Positions 47,098 to 56,162 of a DNA stretch of 64,000 nt are shown piece by piece (position 1 is the first letter of the stretch; each line of letters starts with the position of its first letter). This stretch comes from Clostridium drakei. Its GTDB lineage: Bacteria; Bacillota; Clostridia; Clostridiales; Clostridiaceae. The DNA lies in NCBI RefSeq assembly GCF_000633595.2, contig NZ_JIBU02000013.1, positions 186,001-250,000 on the forward strand. Reading direction: 5' to 3'. A program made the position numbers and the translations under genes. Below the pieces are notes generated by a model that was given only the letters and a program-made list of their open reading frames with translations, was not told the origin of the DNA and did no database searches.

Positions 47098-47173
47098 ACT
47101 AAAATTGCTTGAAAACAAATTATAAAATTTGCCCAACCGTACATAGTTATATTTATTCATTTTTATAGGGCTC

Positions 47174-47203
47174 ATTATACTATATGTTAGTACTCTTAGT
47201 CAA
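47174..47203 (-). promoter_or_regulatory. Sigma-A promoter of nhaA
   Basis: Minus-strand TTGACT, 18-nt spacer, TATAAT. Start site would be about 47167, giving a leader of about 210 nt. Confidence 0.75.
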
Positions 47204-47255
47204 GACTTGTGAATAAAATCAATGGTAGCAATCAGATAAGACAAAACAAATTCTA

Positions 47256-47729
47256 TTACGTTCTCAAAGTTGCTTTAATTCTATTATGCTTCAACAATAA
47301 ATCTATAGCGTCAACTGGATTATTTACTATAATATCAGCTTCAAATATTGCTTTTGAAAAACAGCCTTCTTTCCCAATAATAGCAATAGAAAGAGTACTT
47401 TTTTTGAACATTTCTATATCATTTCTTCCATTACCAATTGTAGCAGTTATATCGCATCCAAGATTTTCAACTATTCTTTTTTTATCTTCCGACGAATTTT
47501 CTTTATTAAAAACTTCTACTGTAACAGGCAAATCTTTAGATTGTTTTACTACAGTACCATAAGTATCTGCCGTAAGTATAAAAATATTAACATCTTTATT
47601 GGACAATTCTTTTATTTTTCCCCTTATTTCCTCAATCATAATGCCATCTTCAGCCATAGTACCATTAAAGTCAAACACAACATTTTTTACTTTAATACTC
47701 TTGTAACCAGGTACATCAACCATTATCAT
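47256..47729 (-). CDS. HAD-superfamily hydrolase (soluble P-type ATPase-like)
   Basis: 157 residues: motif I FDFNGTMAEDG (first Asp nucleophile; the second Asp of DxD is replaced by Asn), motif II ILTAD, motif IV IGNGRNDIEM. The layout resembles the small HAD phosphatases annotated as soluble P-type ATPases. The Asn in motif I may alter catalysis. GGGG lies 9 nt before the ATG. Confidence 0.8.
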   Translation of the reverse strand: MIMVDVPGYKSIKVKNVVFDFNGTMAEDGIMIEEIRGKIKELSNKDVNIFILTADTYGTVVKQSKDLPVTVEVFNKENSSEDKKRIVENLGCDITATIGNGRNDIEMFKKSTLSIAIIGKEGCFSKAIFEADIIVNNPVDAIDLLLKHNRIKATLRT

Positions 47730-47813
47730 TCACATTAACCCCTTTTTATCATTTTTACATAAAATAGTCCTATATGTAATAAATAAAATAATATAGATAG
47801 GTAACAAAAATAT

Positions 47814-47948
47814 TCACTTGGTATATGTCAAGTTTGGTCCTTGAAGCATTTTTACAGACAATACAAATCCATAAATTCCAATACCTAATAAAATTAAAAT
47901 AATTATTAGATTAATAAAGACCATCATCATCGGCATCATACTAGACAT
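47814..47948 (-). CDS. 44-residue single-helix membrane protein
   Basis: A Met-rich start (MSSMMPMMM) is followed by one strongly hydrophobic helix (about 10-32) and a short polar tail ending TYTK. GGGGG is 7 nt before the ATG. Too short for most gene callers. No family recognised; such proteins often modulate larger membrane partners. It lies just upstream of the HAD gene on the same strand. Confidence 0.6.
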   Translation of the reverse strand: MSSMMPMMMVFINLIIILILLGIGIYGFVLSVKMLQGPNLTYTK

Positions 47949-48062
47949 AATTATACCCCCATATATTCTTATTTATTGGTAATTATATCATTATATTCAA
48001 CTTGATTTCTTAAAATTCATATAACAAATTTATTGTTTAACACTTCATTATTTAATTTTTAA

Positions 48063-48217
48063 ATTTCTTTTAAGTTATTAATTAATCAGAATAAAAATTA
48101 CAATAAGTACACTTTATCTTTGAAATGCGACACAAAAACACTGTAGAATTCAACTTTGAATAATACAGTGTTCAGATAAATTGTTCGTTTTTTCAGTTAT
48201 TACGCTAAATAAGAAAA
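48063..48217. repeat. Dispersed stem-loop repeat family A, copy 1 (longest)
   Basis: Core from 48121: TGAAATGCGACACAAAAAC, then stem AACACTGTA/TACAGTGTT (48137-48145 and 48164-48172) with loop GAATTCAACTTTGAATAA, then a T-rich tail and AAATAAGAAAA. The 60 nt before the core match the flank of copy 2. Confidence 0.75.
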
Positions 48218-48224
48218 ATACGTT

Positions 48225-48290
48225 TTAACATTCTGGACATTTACGAAGCGTCTTACCACCTTCATCTTAGTAAGTTTTGTGAATGCCATG
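48225..48290 (-). pseudogene. Possible tail of a zinc-ribbon protein
   Basis: The minus strand reads DEGGKTLRKCPEC then a stop, typical of a C-terminal zinc ribbon, but an in-frame stop lies directly upstream. Only the last codons survive. Confidence 0.25.
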
Positions 48291-48463
48291 TTAGGTTGAT
48301 AAATCAACCAGACTTAATACTAATAACTAATAAACTTCAATTGTTTCCCCTCAAGTTCCAAATTTCAAAGCCTTATCGGTCTATGTCCTAAGTGAAGGAT
48401 ACATCTTATATAAACTGCATTAAATCCAGACATATTGAACAAAATATCTCTGAGGTGATTTAA

Positions 48464-48658
48464 ATGAAATGTAATGTTGGTAGAACCGAACAAATTGTTA
48501 GAATTGTTATCGGTGTATTAATCATTCTTTTGGGTCTATACTTCAGAAGCTGGTGGGGACTTATTGGCCTCGCACCAATAATAACAGGTTTGATTCGTTA
48601 TTGCCCTGTTAGTGATATCTTAGGAATTTCGACTTGTGATGCTGAAAAAAAGCAATAG
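48464..48658 (+). CDS. DUF2892 (YgaP-type membrane) family protein
   Basis: 64 residues beginning MKCNVGRTEQIVRI, two hydrophobic helices (about 10-25 and 28-45), and a Cys in RYCPVSDILGIST. This matches the DUF2892 inner membrane family. GAGGTGAT precedes the ATG. Relatives occur with rhodanese or redox genes; none is adjacent. Confidence 0.88.
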   Translation: MKCNVGRTEQIVRIVIGVLIILLGLYFRSWWGLIGLAPIITGLIRYCPVSDILGISTCDAEKKQ

Positions 48659-48671
48659 TTTCCTCACCTAT

Positions 48672-48697
48672 GGCCTTAAATATAAGGCCACTTATTT
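48672..48697 (+). terminator. Terminator of the DUF2892 gene
   Basis: GGCCTTA-AATA-TAAGGCC perfect hairpin followed by ACTTATTTTT. Confidence 0.85.
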
Positions 48698-48930
48698 TTG
48701 GCAACAAAGTAATCACAATTTTTTGCGTATTAGACTATCCCTAAGGACACCTAACTACAACATTGACGAAACTTACAAGCCAATTTTTTATGTTTCTTAA
48801 TATAACTATTATTTGTATTACCTGCGACGTAATATTTTACTATTTTGGCTTTATTAATAGTAATTATATCATAACTTTTACAAATAAAAGCCGATTATAT
48901 TCCCAATAAATACAAATCCTTTACTTCTTC

Positions 48931-49010
48931 ACACCACATTATTCAATTCTCAAAGACCATTGTTCGTATTTCAATTTTTAATAGTTACATCGCATTTTTT
49001 TCATATTGTG
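48931..49010. repeat. Dispersed repeat family B, copy 1
   Basis: Starts ACACCACATTATTCAATT, then TCAAAGACCATTGTTCG, and ends TTACATCGCATTTTTTTC. Aligns over about 75 nt with the copy near 62986. Other shorter copies begin near 49804, 56005 and 63904. Confidence 0.55.
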
Positions 49011-49029
49011 TATTAACTTAAAGTTATTA

Positions 49030-49674
49030 TTAAGGTTGAAGATAAATTTCAATTCTTTCTTTTCCGCCACCCAAGTTTTTTCTTTTCAAAGATATAGAAC
49101 CTATTTCTCCTGTCTTCTTTAAATGAGTTCCTCCGCAAGGAACTTTAGCAAATCCTTCTATTAACCAATATCTTCTTTCAGTTTGCTCATCTTCAAAAGT
49201 ACTTGTTATGTCTAAGTTTGAATCAATGAGATTGTTTATTTTATTCATAAGTTCTGGAAAAATTTCAGATATATTTCCTTTCCAAAAGAAATCTACTCTT
49301 GCTTTTTCTTCAGTAATATTTGCACCAATTTTTTCGGGATAATTATAATTCTGGTAAACTAACTCTAAAACAATTTCTGCGGCAAAATGTAATTTCATTA
49401 GCTTATATCTTTTTTCCCAATCAATTTCAACCATAACATTTTGATTTGGTTTCAAATTATGATTTTGCTCAAGAGTATAGAAAATTTCTTTTCCTTCCTT
49501 TCTTGATTCAATAATTTTGACTCCACCTATTGTTCCTGAATCAGATTGTTGCCCTCCTGAAAAGGCAAAGACTATTGTTTGATCAAGAGTAATGACATTA
49601 TTATCAACACTCTTTACCTTTGCTTCGATCTCAGTTAAATATGGATTTTCCCAAAATACTTTCTTAACAGCCAT
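49030..49674 (-). CDS. Alanyl-tRNA editing protein (AlaX-like)
   Basis: About 214 residues: a threonyl/alanyl-tRNA synthetase editing fold with FSGGQQSDSGTI, LHFAAEIVLELV (first zinc His; the second is replaced by Glu), and the C-terminal PCGGTH zinc pair. It hydrolyses mischarged Ser- or Gly-tRNA(Ala). The unusual HxxxE in place of HxxxH may alter metal binding. ATG preferred over an upstream GTG. Confidence 0.85.
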   Translation of the reverse strand: MAVKKVFWENPYLTEIEAKVKSVDNNVITLDQTIVFAFSGGQQSDSGTIGGVKIIESRKEGKEIFYTLEQNHNLKPNQNVMVEIDWEKRYKLMKLHFAAEIVLELVYQNYNYPEKIGANITEEKARVDFFWKGNISEIFPELMNKINNLIDSNLDITSTFEDEQTERRYWLIEGFAKVPCGGTHLKKTGEIGSISLKRKNLGGGKERIEIYLQP

Positions 49675-49803
49675 TATTATCACTCTTTTCTAATGTAATT
49701 CGTTACATAATTTTTTACAATTGCTAACTAAATATATGAAAACTATACCATATTTATAATACTATTGCATAATCCTTTTAAGAAAATATATATTACTATT
49801 TTT

Positions 49804-50031
49804 AAACACCACAATATTGAATTTTCATTTTACTAATGTATCTTATCTCATTCTTTAATTATTTTGTAATCATAATTTCCACCAAGTATATTGACATTAC
49901 TAATAGAAATACCCTAGCTTTAATAAATAAACTACAATAATATAATTTCTTTTAAATTATTAATTAATCAGAAGAAACTTTAAAACTTACAATAAGCACA
50001 TTCTATTTTTGAAATGCAACGTAAAAACACC
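49804..50031. repeat. Family B fragment followed by a truncated family A copy
   Basis: Family B start at 49804 (AAACACCACAATATTGAATT). From 49946 the sequence repeats 48063-48139 with few changes (TTATTAATTAATCAGAA, ACAATAAGCAC, TTTGAAATGCAAC) and stops at AAAAACACC before the stem. The rest of this 460-nt spacer shows nothing else. Confidence 0.6.
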
Positions 50032-50140
50032 TTTTTATTATATTAGTTTTGCTATTTTTTTCTTAGTACATTTTTATCCTTATTAACATAATATATATTG
50101 CAAATATTAAACGTAACTAAAGAATATAGGAGATGTTTCT

Positions 50141-51499
50141 ATGAACTGTTATAAGAAACCAAAACTAACTGGACGTATAGTTTTACCAGGAGACCCACAA
50201 TACAACGCGGATCGCCAGGATTTTAATAGCTTCTTTAACAAGTTCCCTTTGATAATTATCTATGCCCAGGAAACGAAAGATGTAGTCAACGCCGTGCAAT
50301 GGGCCCGTTATAAAGACGTACCAATCCGCATTCGTTCCGGTGGTCACAACTATGAAGCATTATCGGTCCTCAACGCAGGCATCGTAATTGACGTCAGTGA
50401 AATGAAAAAGGTTCTGGATGTAAACAATAAACGTAACACTGTCACTATACAAACTGGTCTACGTAACATGGAATTATACAATGCACTTTGGCCAGAAGGT
50501 TTAGTAGTACCAAGTGGCGTATGTCCAACCCCCGGTGTAAGCGGAGTTACTTTAGGTGGCGGCCACAGTATTTTATCACGACCTTGGGGGCTGACTTTAG
50601 ACAATCTATTGAAACTTGAAATGGTAAATGCTGACGGTCGTGTGATACACGCTAGTGCTAACCATAATCCTGATTTGTTTTGGGCCTATCGCGGAGGTGG
50701 CGGCGGAAACTTTGGTATCTGCACTTCTTTTCGTTTCCGAACACACCACATTGATACAGTAGGCTTTGCCCAAATCAGCTGGGATATACAGGACCTAGAA
50801 GCTGTATTACGAGTCTGGCAGGAATATACTACTCCTTGTGCTAACGAAAAGTTTACTCCTATTCTTTTAGTATCCTCGGGTCAGCAGTCTTCAATATTAA
50901 TGCAGGGAGTATTCCTTGGTTCTGCTAATAAGTTGAGTCAGTTGTTACAACCTTTGCTTCGAGCTGGTTCAGTACAGAATTTTACTATTGAAGAGCTGCC
51001 TTGGATAGAGGCTGCTACTCGAATAGCTGCAACTCAACCGGCTACTCCACTACCTTTCAAGAGTGTGGGACCATACCTTTATAACTTGCTGCCAGATAAG
51101 GGTATTGCTACAATAAGGCATTTTATTAATGAAGCACCAACTTCTTCAGTGACTTTATACTTCCACGGTCTTGGCGGGGAAGTTGCCAAAGTATCAAGCA
51201 AAGCTACAGCTTATTTTTGGCGTAAAGCTCTATCAAATTTATCAATCTTTGCTACTTGGGACAAAGAGGAAGATGCTTCACTAGGTATTCGCTGGGTAGA
51301 GAATTTCCGCCGAGCTATGCTTCCATTTACTCAAGGTGTTTATGTTAATACTCAGGATCTATCAATCAAGAACTGGCCTGAGGAATACTACGGTAGCAAC
51401 TTTCACCGATTAACTCTGGTAAAGGCCAAATACGATCCGCATAACATTTTCAGATTCCCTCAGAGCATTCCGCCATTCACTAGATGTTGCAAAAAATAA
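50141..51499 (+). CDS. BBE-type FAD-linked oxidoreductase
   Basis: 452 residues: FAD-binding PCMH domain with SGGHNYEA (His for 8-alpha FAD linkage) and GVCPTPGVSGVTLGGG (Cys for the second, 6-S-cysteinyl linkage), then a C-terminal BBE domain (NWPEEYYGSNFHRLTLVKAKYDP, broken at the YYG). Such bicovalent enzymes oxidise sugars or alcohols and normally use oxygen, which is odd in an anaerobe. Base composition is richer in GC than neighbours, suggesting acquisition. AGGAGA is before the ATG. Confidence 0.9.
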   Translation: MNCYKKPKLTGRIVLPGDPQYNADRQDFNSFFNKFPLIIIYAQETKDVVNAVQWARYKDVPIRIRSGGHNYEALSVLNAGIVIDVSEMKKVLDVNNKRNTVTIQTGLRNMELYNALWPEGLVVPSGVCPTPGVSGVTLGGGHSILSRPWGLTLDNLLKLEMVNADGRVIHASANHNPDLFWAYRGGGGGNFGICTSFRFRTHHIDTVGFAQISWDIQDLEAVLRVWQEYTTPCANEKFTPILLVSSGQQSSILMQGVFLGSANKLSQLLQPLLRAGSVQNFTIEELPWIEAATRIAATQPATPLPFKSVGPYLYNLLPDKGIATIRHFINEAPTSSVTLYFHGLGGEVAKVSSKATAYFWRKALSNLSIFATWDKEEDASLGIRWVENFRRAMLPFTQGVYVNTQDLSIKNWPEEYYGSNFHRLTLVKAKYDPHNIFRFPQSIPPFTRCCKK

Positions 51500-51555
51500 T
51501 ATAAAAAAAATTATATATTAAACATTAAGAATGATGTTAATTATCGGTAAATATT

Positions 51556-51581
51556 GGCTTATAGCAATTTTGCTATAGGCC
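51556..51581 (+). terminator. Terminator of the BBE-type gene
   Basis: 12-bp stem GGCTTATAGCAA/TTGCTATAGGCC with one G-T pair, followed by a T-rich stretch. Confidence 0.7.
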
Positions 51582-51816
51582 TTCTTGATATTTTAATTTT
51601 AAATGTATTGTTCTATATAATATAATCAAAAACGATATATTAGCAATATTATACCTTCTTCCATCACACAAAGTATCTTCAAGTTCTCTATTATCCATAA
51701 AAACTACATTCTTATTTTATTTATTAAAACAAAATATTTTACTGCCATAACAATCATATAATATTTCTTGGACGTAAATTATTTTACCTCGCAAGTTCGT
51801 ATAATTTTCAAATTAC

Positions 51817-52011
51817 TCATAAATTATTTAAGTATTTTTTCAACTTTCTAAGTGCTTCTTTTCTCACGCTAATAGCCTTTCTGTAATTTATACCAAATCC
51901 AGCTGCTACTTTTTTAAGTAATGCCTTTAATATACAAGGATTGTCTTTTAACCAATTATTATTTTTGTTTTGAACAAGATTATGGGCTACGACCCTATAG
52001 GAATACTCCAT
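51817..52011 (-). CDS. Hypothetical 64-residue basic protein
   Basis: Two charged helical segments with a KALLKKVAAGFGINYRKA core and a Lys/Arg-rich end. No family recognised. Its last codons and downstream flank recur at the right edge of the window, so a paralogue lies there. No clear ribosome site; confidence is modest. Confidence 0.4.
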   Translation of the reverse strand: MEYSYRVVAHNLVQNKNNNWLKDNPCILKALLKKVAAGFGINYRKAISVRKEALRKLKKYLNNL

Positions 52012-52048
52012 AGCTGTAGCTGATAAATTTGTACAAAGCTTCCTTTTA

Positions 52049-52148
52049 TCTTTGTATTACGACGAAAAAACACCCCAAATTTCAAAATTGAATACTGCGG
52101 TGTTCATGTAAATTATTCGTTTTTTTCAGTTGTTGCATTAAATAAGAA
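52049..52148. repeat. Dispersed stem-loop repeat family A, copy 3
   Basis: TCTTTGTATTACGACGAAAA, then stem AACACC.../...GGTGTT around TTCAAAATTGAA, then ATTATTCG, Ts, CAGTTGTTGCATTAAATAAG. Stem bases differ from copy 1 but still pair over the outer six positions. Confidence 0.7.
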
Positions 52149-52193
52149 TGTTGTAAGATAACCAATATTAATATATATATGTAAAATACTTGA

Positions 52194-52739
52194 TTATAAT
52201 AATAATGCCATTGTATAACCACTTATATAGCTACCATCAACTAGCATCTTGTCATTTCTTAATGTGCCCTCTATTTCAAAACCCAACTTTAAATATAAAC
52301 TTATTGCTCTATAATTGTTTGTATCAACTTTAAGTGTAATTCTAGATATACCATTTTCTTTTCCCCATTGAATTCCTGCTTTCATTAATTTTTTTCCTAT
52401 ACCCATTCCACAAGATTCTTGCTCAATTGCTAGTCCAAATTCAGCAGAATGTCTAATTTTTTTGTTCATGTTTCCATTCAATCCACATATTCCAATTATT
52501 TCTCCATCAGTTTCTGCTACAATCAATAAATCTACTTCTGAATCTATCTGACTCTGGATAAACTTTTCCTCTTCTTTAACAGTTGGATTAAATTCATCAG
52601 GATTCTTTAATAAAAAATCTGTTTCTTTGCCAACTTTTTTAATAAGATTAATCAATTTTTCTGCATCTTGCACTCTTCCATTTCTTATGGTAACTTTTTT
52701 ATTATTAATAATATATTCAACTTCTTCTATTTTCCCCAT
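52194..52739 (-). CDS. GNAT family N-acetyltransferase (RimL/RimJ type)
   Basis: 181 residues: acetyl-CoA loop SCGMGIGKKLM and the typical NNYRAISLYLKLGFEIEG motif. Related to ribosomal-protein or small-molecule acetyltransferases; substrate unknown. A family A repeat lies just past its stop. Confidence 0.85.
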   Translation of the reverse strand: MGKIEEVEYIINNKKVTIRNGRVQDAEKLINLIKKVGKETDFLLKNPDEFNPTVKEEEKFIQSQIDSEVDLLIVAETDGEIIGICGLNGNMNKKIRHSAEFGLAIEQESCGMGIGKKLMKAGIQWGKENGISRITLKVDTNNYRAISLYLKLGFEIEGTLRNDKMLVDGSYISGYTMALLL

Positions 52740-52928
52740 TTATTAATCCCCCTAACAGTATGTTATTAATACTTAATCTCTTTAAAATATGTGGATTGAG
52801 ATTAGAATTTAATATTGATAATAATGTATCTTACTTCAACTTTTTTGCTACTGTTTTTTATTTATTGGCATGGACTAGTTATGGTATATACATATATAAG
52901 AAAAAACTTAATTACTAACTCTTTTAGC

Positions 52929-52950
52929 CCCAAAAACGACTGTTTTTGGG
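52929..52950. terminator. Hairpin after the nitrilase-family gene
   Basis: CCCAAAAAC-GACT-GTTTTTGGG, a perfect 9-bp stem without a long T-run. Likely 3' end structure of the minus-strand transcript. Confidence 0.5.
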
Positions 52951-52983
52951 TTATCGAAAAATTAAAATAAGAACATTATACTT

Positions 52984-53931
52984 TTACTTCATTAGTTTAT
53001 TATATAATTTTATACAATAAGGCTTAGATACATTTTGATAATATTTTTCACAAATTGGATTTAAAACATTCCATCCCTTTAAAAATATAGTTGGCATTTT
53101 AGGTATCCAATATGAGTCTGTTTCAATATGTTCAGCATTTTTAGGTAGTCTATTATATTTAACATCACTAGTTATTATTCCAGCTGCTTCATTGTATAAA
53201 CGCCTTTTAATTACATTTCCATCTTCATCAATAATTTGTGTTGCTCCCATAATCATCCGAGTTTGAGGTTTATCTGCGTTAGGAAAATTTAATCCTGTAA
53301 ATGTAGCGAAATGGCTCGCATGAACAACAGGAACATGTAATATTTTTGCAAGATCAATAGGTGCGTTCAATGCAACAGTCTGGGTTTCTTTTGTTGTATC
53401 ATGTAAATCTCTTGTATCATCTTCGCAAAAACCCCACCAGCAAGAACCATTTAGAAGAAGATCTACTTTTCCAATCATTCTTTTTACCGTATCATACCTT
53501 ATCTGCTCCCAACATAGTGCTACACCTATATTTCCAATTGGTGTTTCTAAAACATTATTTTTATCACCATATGTATAACAGAAATGTTCAAATACAGTGG
53601 GAATGTCTTTGCTATGTGTAAATACTTCTCCATTTGGGAAAGTTAGACTAAAAGTATTTAGAACATCTTTTCCATTATATTGAAGATAAGAGCCTCCAAT
53701 TATTACATTGTATTGTTTTGCCCATTTACTAAGTTTTATTTGTGGATTTTCACACTTTACAACAACATCAAGAAGTTTAGGCATAAAAGCAAAACCTGTA
53801 GTGAAAAATTCAGGAAATAAAACAAGTTCAGTACCAGCATTAACTGCTTCCTCAATTCTTATTTTTGCATTTGCCATATTTGCATTTACATCTGCTAAAA
53901 TAGTATCCATGTGAACTGCTGAGATTTTCAT
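52984..53931 (-). CDS. Carbon-nitrogen hydrolase (nitrilase superfamily)
   Basis: 315 residues with catalytic Glu in LFPEFF (E41), a Lys candidate in THSKDIPT and the nucleophile Cys in VALCWEQ. Amide or nitrile hydrolysis in the cytoplasm. Directly downstream of a TetR gene on the same strand (26-nt gap), so probably co-regulated with it. Confidence 0.85.
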   Translation of the reverse strand: MKISAVHMDTILADVNANMANAKIRIEEAVNAGTELVLFPEFFTTGFAFMPKLLDVVVKCENPQIKLSKWAKQYNVIIGGSYLQYNGKDVLNTFSLTFPNGEVFTHSKDIPTVFEHFCYTYGDKNNVLETPIGNIGVALCWEQIRYDTVKRMIGKVDLLLNGSCWWGFCEDDTRDLHDTTKETQTVALNAPIDLAKILHVPVVHASHFATFTGLNFPNADKPQTRMIMGATQIIDEDGNVIKRRLYNEAAGIITSDVKYNRLPKNAEHIETDSYWIPKMPTIFLKGWNVLNPICEKYYQNVSKPYCIKLYNKLMK

Positions 53932-53957
53932 AATTAATTCACTCCATTCTTATTTTT

Positions 53958-54527
53958 TTATTGATTATATATAGATATAAGTTCATTCTTCATATTTCTT
54001 AAGATATCAACGTTTTTGCTTATTCTGTAGTATACTAAGTATCCCTCATACAAAATAAATGCACGATTTGCAATTATATCAATTTTTTCCTTATCAATTC
54101 CTGAACGTTTAAGAACCGATGAAAAAATACATATTAATTTATTTAAAGAATCACTATAATATTTTGCTATATCTGGCTCACAAAATGCCAGTTCTTGCCC
54201 TAATGTTGTTAATGGACATCCGAAATATTTTCCATATAATGCACCTTCTATCATATCATCAACTAAATTTGTTATAAATTCTTCCCAATTTTTGTTTTTG
54301 GAAGTTTCTAAAATCCAATTTGCTAATTTTTTTTGAAAATAGAAATTAACTTCAATAGCTAACGACTTTTTGCTCTTAAAATGAAAATAAAAAGATCCTT
54401 TAGGCAATTCTGTAACCCTTAAGATATCATTTACACCCGTTGAATTATAACCATTAATAAAAAATAACTCTGCTGCAGTTTCAATTATTCTATTTTTTGT
54501 CCGTTCTCCTTTTGTACTTTTAACCAT
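53958..54527 (-). CDS. TetR-family regulator (LmrA/YxaF-like)
   Basis: 189 residues: HTH region with GVNDILRVTELPKGSFYFHF and a helical C-terminal domain with GCPLTTLGQEL, which is typical of the LmrA/YxaF subgroup. Likely autorepressor, co-transcribed with the nitrilase-family gene. A matching palindrome lies just upstream. Confidence 0.88.
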   Translation of the reverse strand: MVKSTKGERTKNRIIETAAELFFINGYNSTGVNDILRVTELPKGSFYFHFKSKKSLAIEVNFYFQKKLANWILETSKNKNWEEFITNLVDDMIEGALYGKYFGCPLTTLGQELAFCEPDIAKYYSDSLNKLICIFSSVLKRSGIDKEKIDIIANRAFILYEGYLVYYRISKNVDILRNMKNELISIYNQ

Positions 54528-54576
54528 AGACTAGCCTGCCTTTTTATTTATTTTGTTAATTTATTATTATATTACA

Positions 54577-54600
54577 ATAATAGACCGATCTGTCTATTAT
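54577..54600. promoter_or_regulatory. TetR operator upstream of the TetR/nitrilase operon
   Basis: ATAATAGAC-CGATCT-GTCTATTAT, 9-bp perfect arms with a 6-nt centre, about 50 nt before the TetR start. The AGAC...GTCT core resembles sites of LmrA/YxaF-type regulators. Confidence 0.7.
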
Positions 54601-54799
54601 GTCAACATTTTACTCATAAAAAAATAGAGTGTTTAATTTCACTCTATAAATGCACCAACTTATAACTAAATTTTGTATTAGCGTGGGTTTTGTCGGAAAT
54701 GTTGGCGATACCCATATTATATGTTTTAAATTTTATTAACAAATAATCTATGGGTAGTATTTTTTATTATTTTCCATATAATCAATTTGTTTGGATAAA

Positions 54800-55333
54800 T
54801 TAATAATTTTCTTTTCTAACTTCAAAGTAACTTTTAGGATGTGCACAAACAGGACAAACCTCAGGTGCTTTCTTGCCAATTACAATATGTCCACAATTTC
54901 TACATTCCCACATTGTTTCTTCACTCTTTTCAAATACCGCTTTCATATCTATATTGTTAAGAAGTGCACGAAATCTTTCTTCATGAGATTTCTCGATTTT
55001 TCCAACCATTCTGAACTGAGCCGCAAGAGTGGTAAAGCCTTCTTTTTCAGCATCCTTTGCAAATTGTTCATACATCTCTGTCCATTCATAGTTTTCACCT
55101 TCAGCTGCATGAAGTAAATTTGCTGCTGTATCACCAAGCTCACCAAGAGCTTTAAACCAAAGCTTTGCGTGTTCCTTTTCATTTTCAGCTGTTTTTGTAA
55201 AGAGTTCAGCTATTTGCTCATAACCTTCCTTTTTTGCAACTGATGCGAAATAAGTATACTTGTTTCTTGCCTGAGATTCTCCAGCAAACGCTGCATTTAA
55301 GTTAGCTTCTGTTTTAGTTCCTTTTAAGTTCAT
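54800..55333 (-). CDS. rbr: Rubrerythrin
   Basis: 177 residues: N-terminal four-helix diiron domain (E19, ENEKEH near 50-55, and [10 protein letters not shown]) and C-terminal rubredoxin domain CRNC-x12-CPVC. NADH-linked peroxide reduction in anaerobes via a separate reductase. Ribosome site GGAGAAA precedes the ATG. Confidence 0.96.
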   Translation of the reverse strand: MNLKGTKTEANLNAAFAGESQARNKYTYFASVAKKEGYEQIAELFTKTAENEKEHAKLWFKALGELGDTAANLLHAAEGENYEWTEMYEQFAKDAEKEGFTTLAAQFRMVGKIEKSHEERFRALLNNIDMKAVFEKSEETMWECRNCGHIVIGKKAPEVCPVCAHPKSYFEVRKENY

Positions 55334-55510
55334 AAAATTTTCTCCTTCCTATACATTTAATATTTTTATTTTGTTACTAAACTCCTTTAGAAATATCTTG
55401 TAATCGTATAGATATCTAAAAATATTACAACCACAATCTGTTTTCTGTATAGGTTATATTATATCATGAAGCTGTAAAAAATTACATTACTTGACTATAT
55501 AATATTATTG

Positions 55511-55570
55511 TAAAACAAAAAAATACTATAGAATTCAACTTTGAATAATATAGTATTTTAATTAATCAGT
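55511..55570. repeat. Dispersed stem-loop repeat family A, copy 4 (short)
   Basis: Stem AATACTATA/TATAGTATT around exactly the same 18-nt loop as copy 1 (GAATTCAACTTTGAATAA). The stem sequence differs from copy 1 on both sides in a compensating way. The rest of the 290-nt spacer upstream of rbr shows nothing more. Confidence 0.7.
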
Positions 55571-55621
55571 AACTTTTAGGTTAATGTTATAAATATAAAA
55601 TAAATTTGTATACTGCAAGTT

Positions 55622-55957
55622 CTATCCTCTAGGGTAATACATAATTATTAGGACTCCAACAAGTGCAATAGCTCCTCCAATTAAATCAAACTTATCTGGG
55701 ATAACATTATCTATTTTCCAACCCCATAAAATTGAAAGAACAATAAATATTCCTCCATACGCTGCATATACTCGTCCAAAACTAGAATTTGGTGGTTGTA
55801 ATGTTGGTACAACACCATAAATAATTAAAGCTATAGCTCCAGCTAAACCGTACCATATGCTCTTACCATCTCTTAACCAAAGCCATACAAGATATCCCCC
55901 ACCTATTTCAAATACTCCTGCTAATACAAAATAAAATAATGATTTAAGTATTTCCAT
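55622..55957 (-). CDS. YnfA family (UPF0060) membrane protein
   Basis: About 111 residues, four hydrophobic helices, with [14 protein letters not shown] and the conserved RVYAAYGG. Matches the UPF0060/YnfA family, which is related to small multidrug resistance transporters. The second in-frame start is preferred because GGAG is 9 nt upstream. Confidence 0.92.
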   Translation of the reverse strand: MEILKSLFYFVLAGVFEIGGGYLVWLWLRDGKSIWYGLAGAIALIIYGVVPTLQPPNSSFGRVYAAYGGIFIVLSILWGWKIDNVIPDKFDLIGGAIALVGVLIIMYYPRG

Positions 55958-56162
55958 GAACAATTTCTCCTTTGTTTTTAAATCAAATCGCTCTTAGCTA
56001 ATATTTTAACACTGTATTTTTCCATTTTCAATTGAGAGTTTTGTTGACTTTTTTATAAAAAATAAAAATAATTGTTCAAAATAAAACAAATTATCTATTA
56101 GTATTAACATGAATATATTTCTATTTTTTTGCTATACTCATTCCGTTTTTTATAATTTGTAA

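Noticed and set aside
47209-47562. 117-residue plus-strand ORF
   Set aside because: Lies entirely opposite the HAD gene, whose motifs are unambiguous.
50141-51499. Mobile-element insertion around the BBE-type gene
   Set aside because: Composition is unusual but no terminal repeats, transposase or target duplication flank it; only repeat-family fragments are near.
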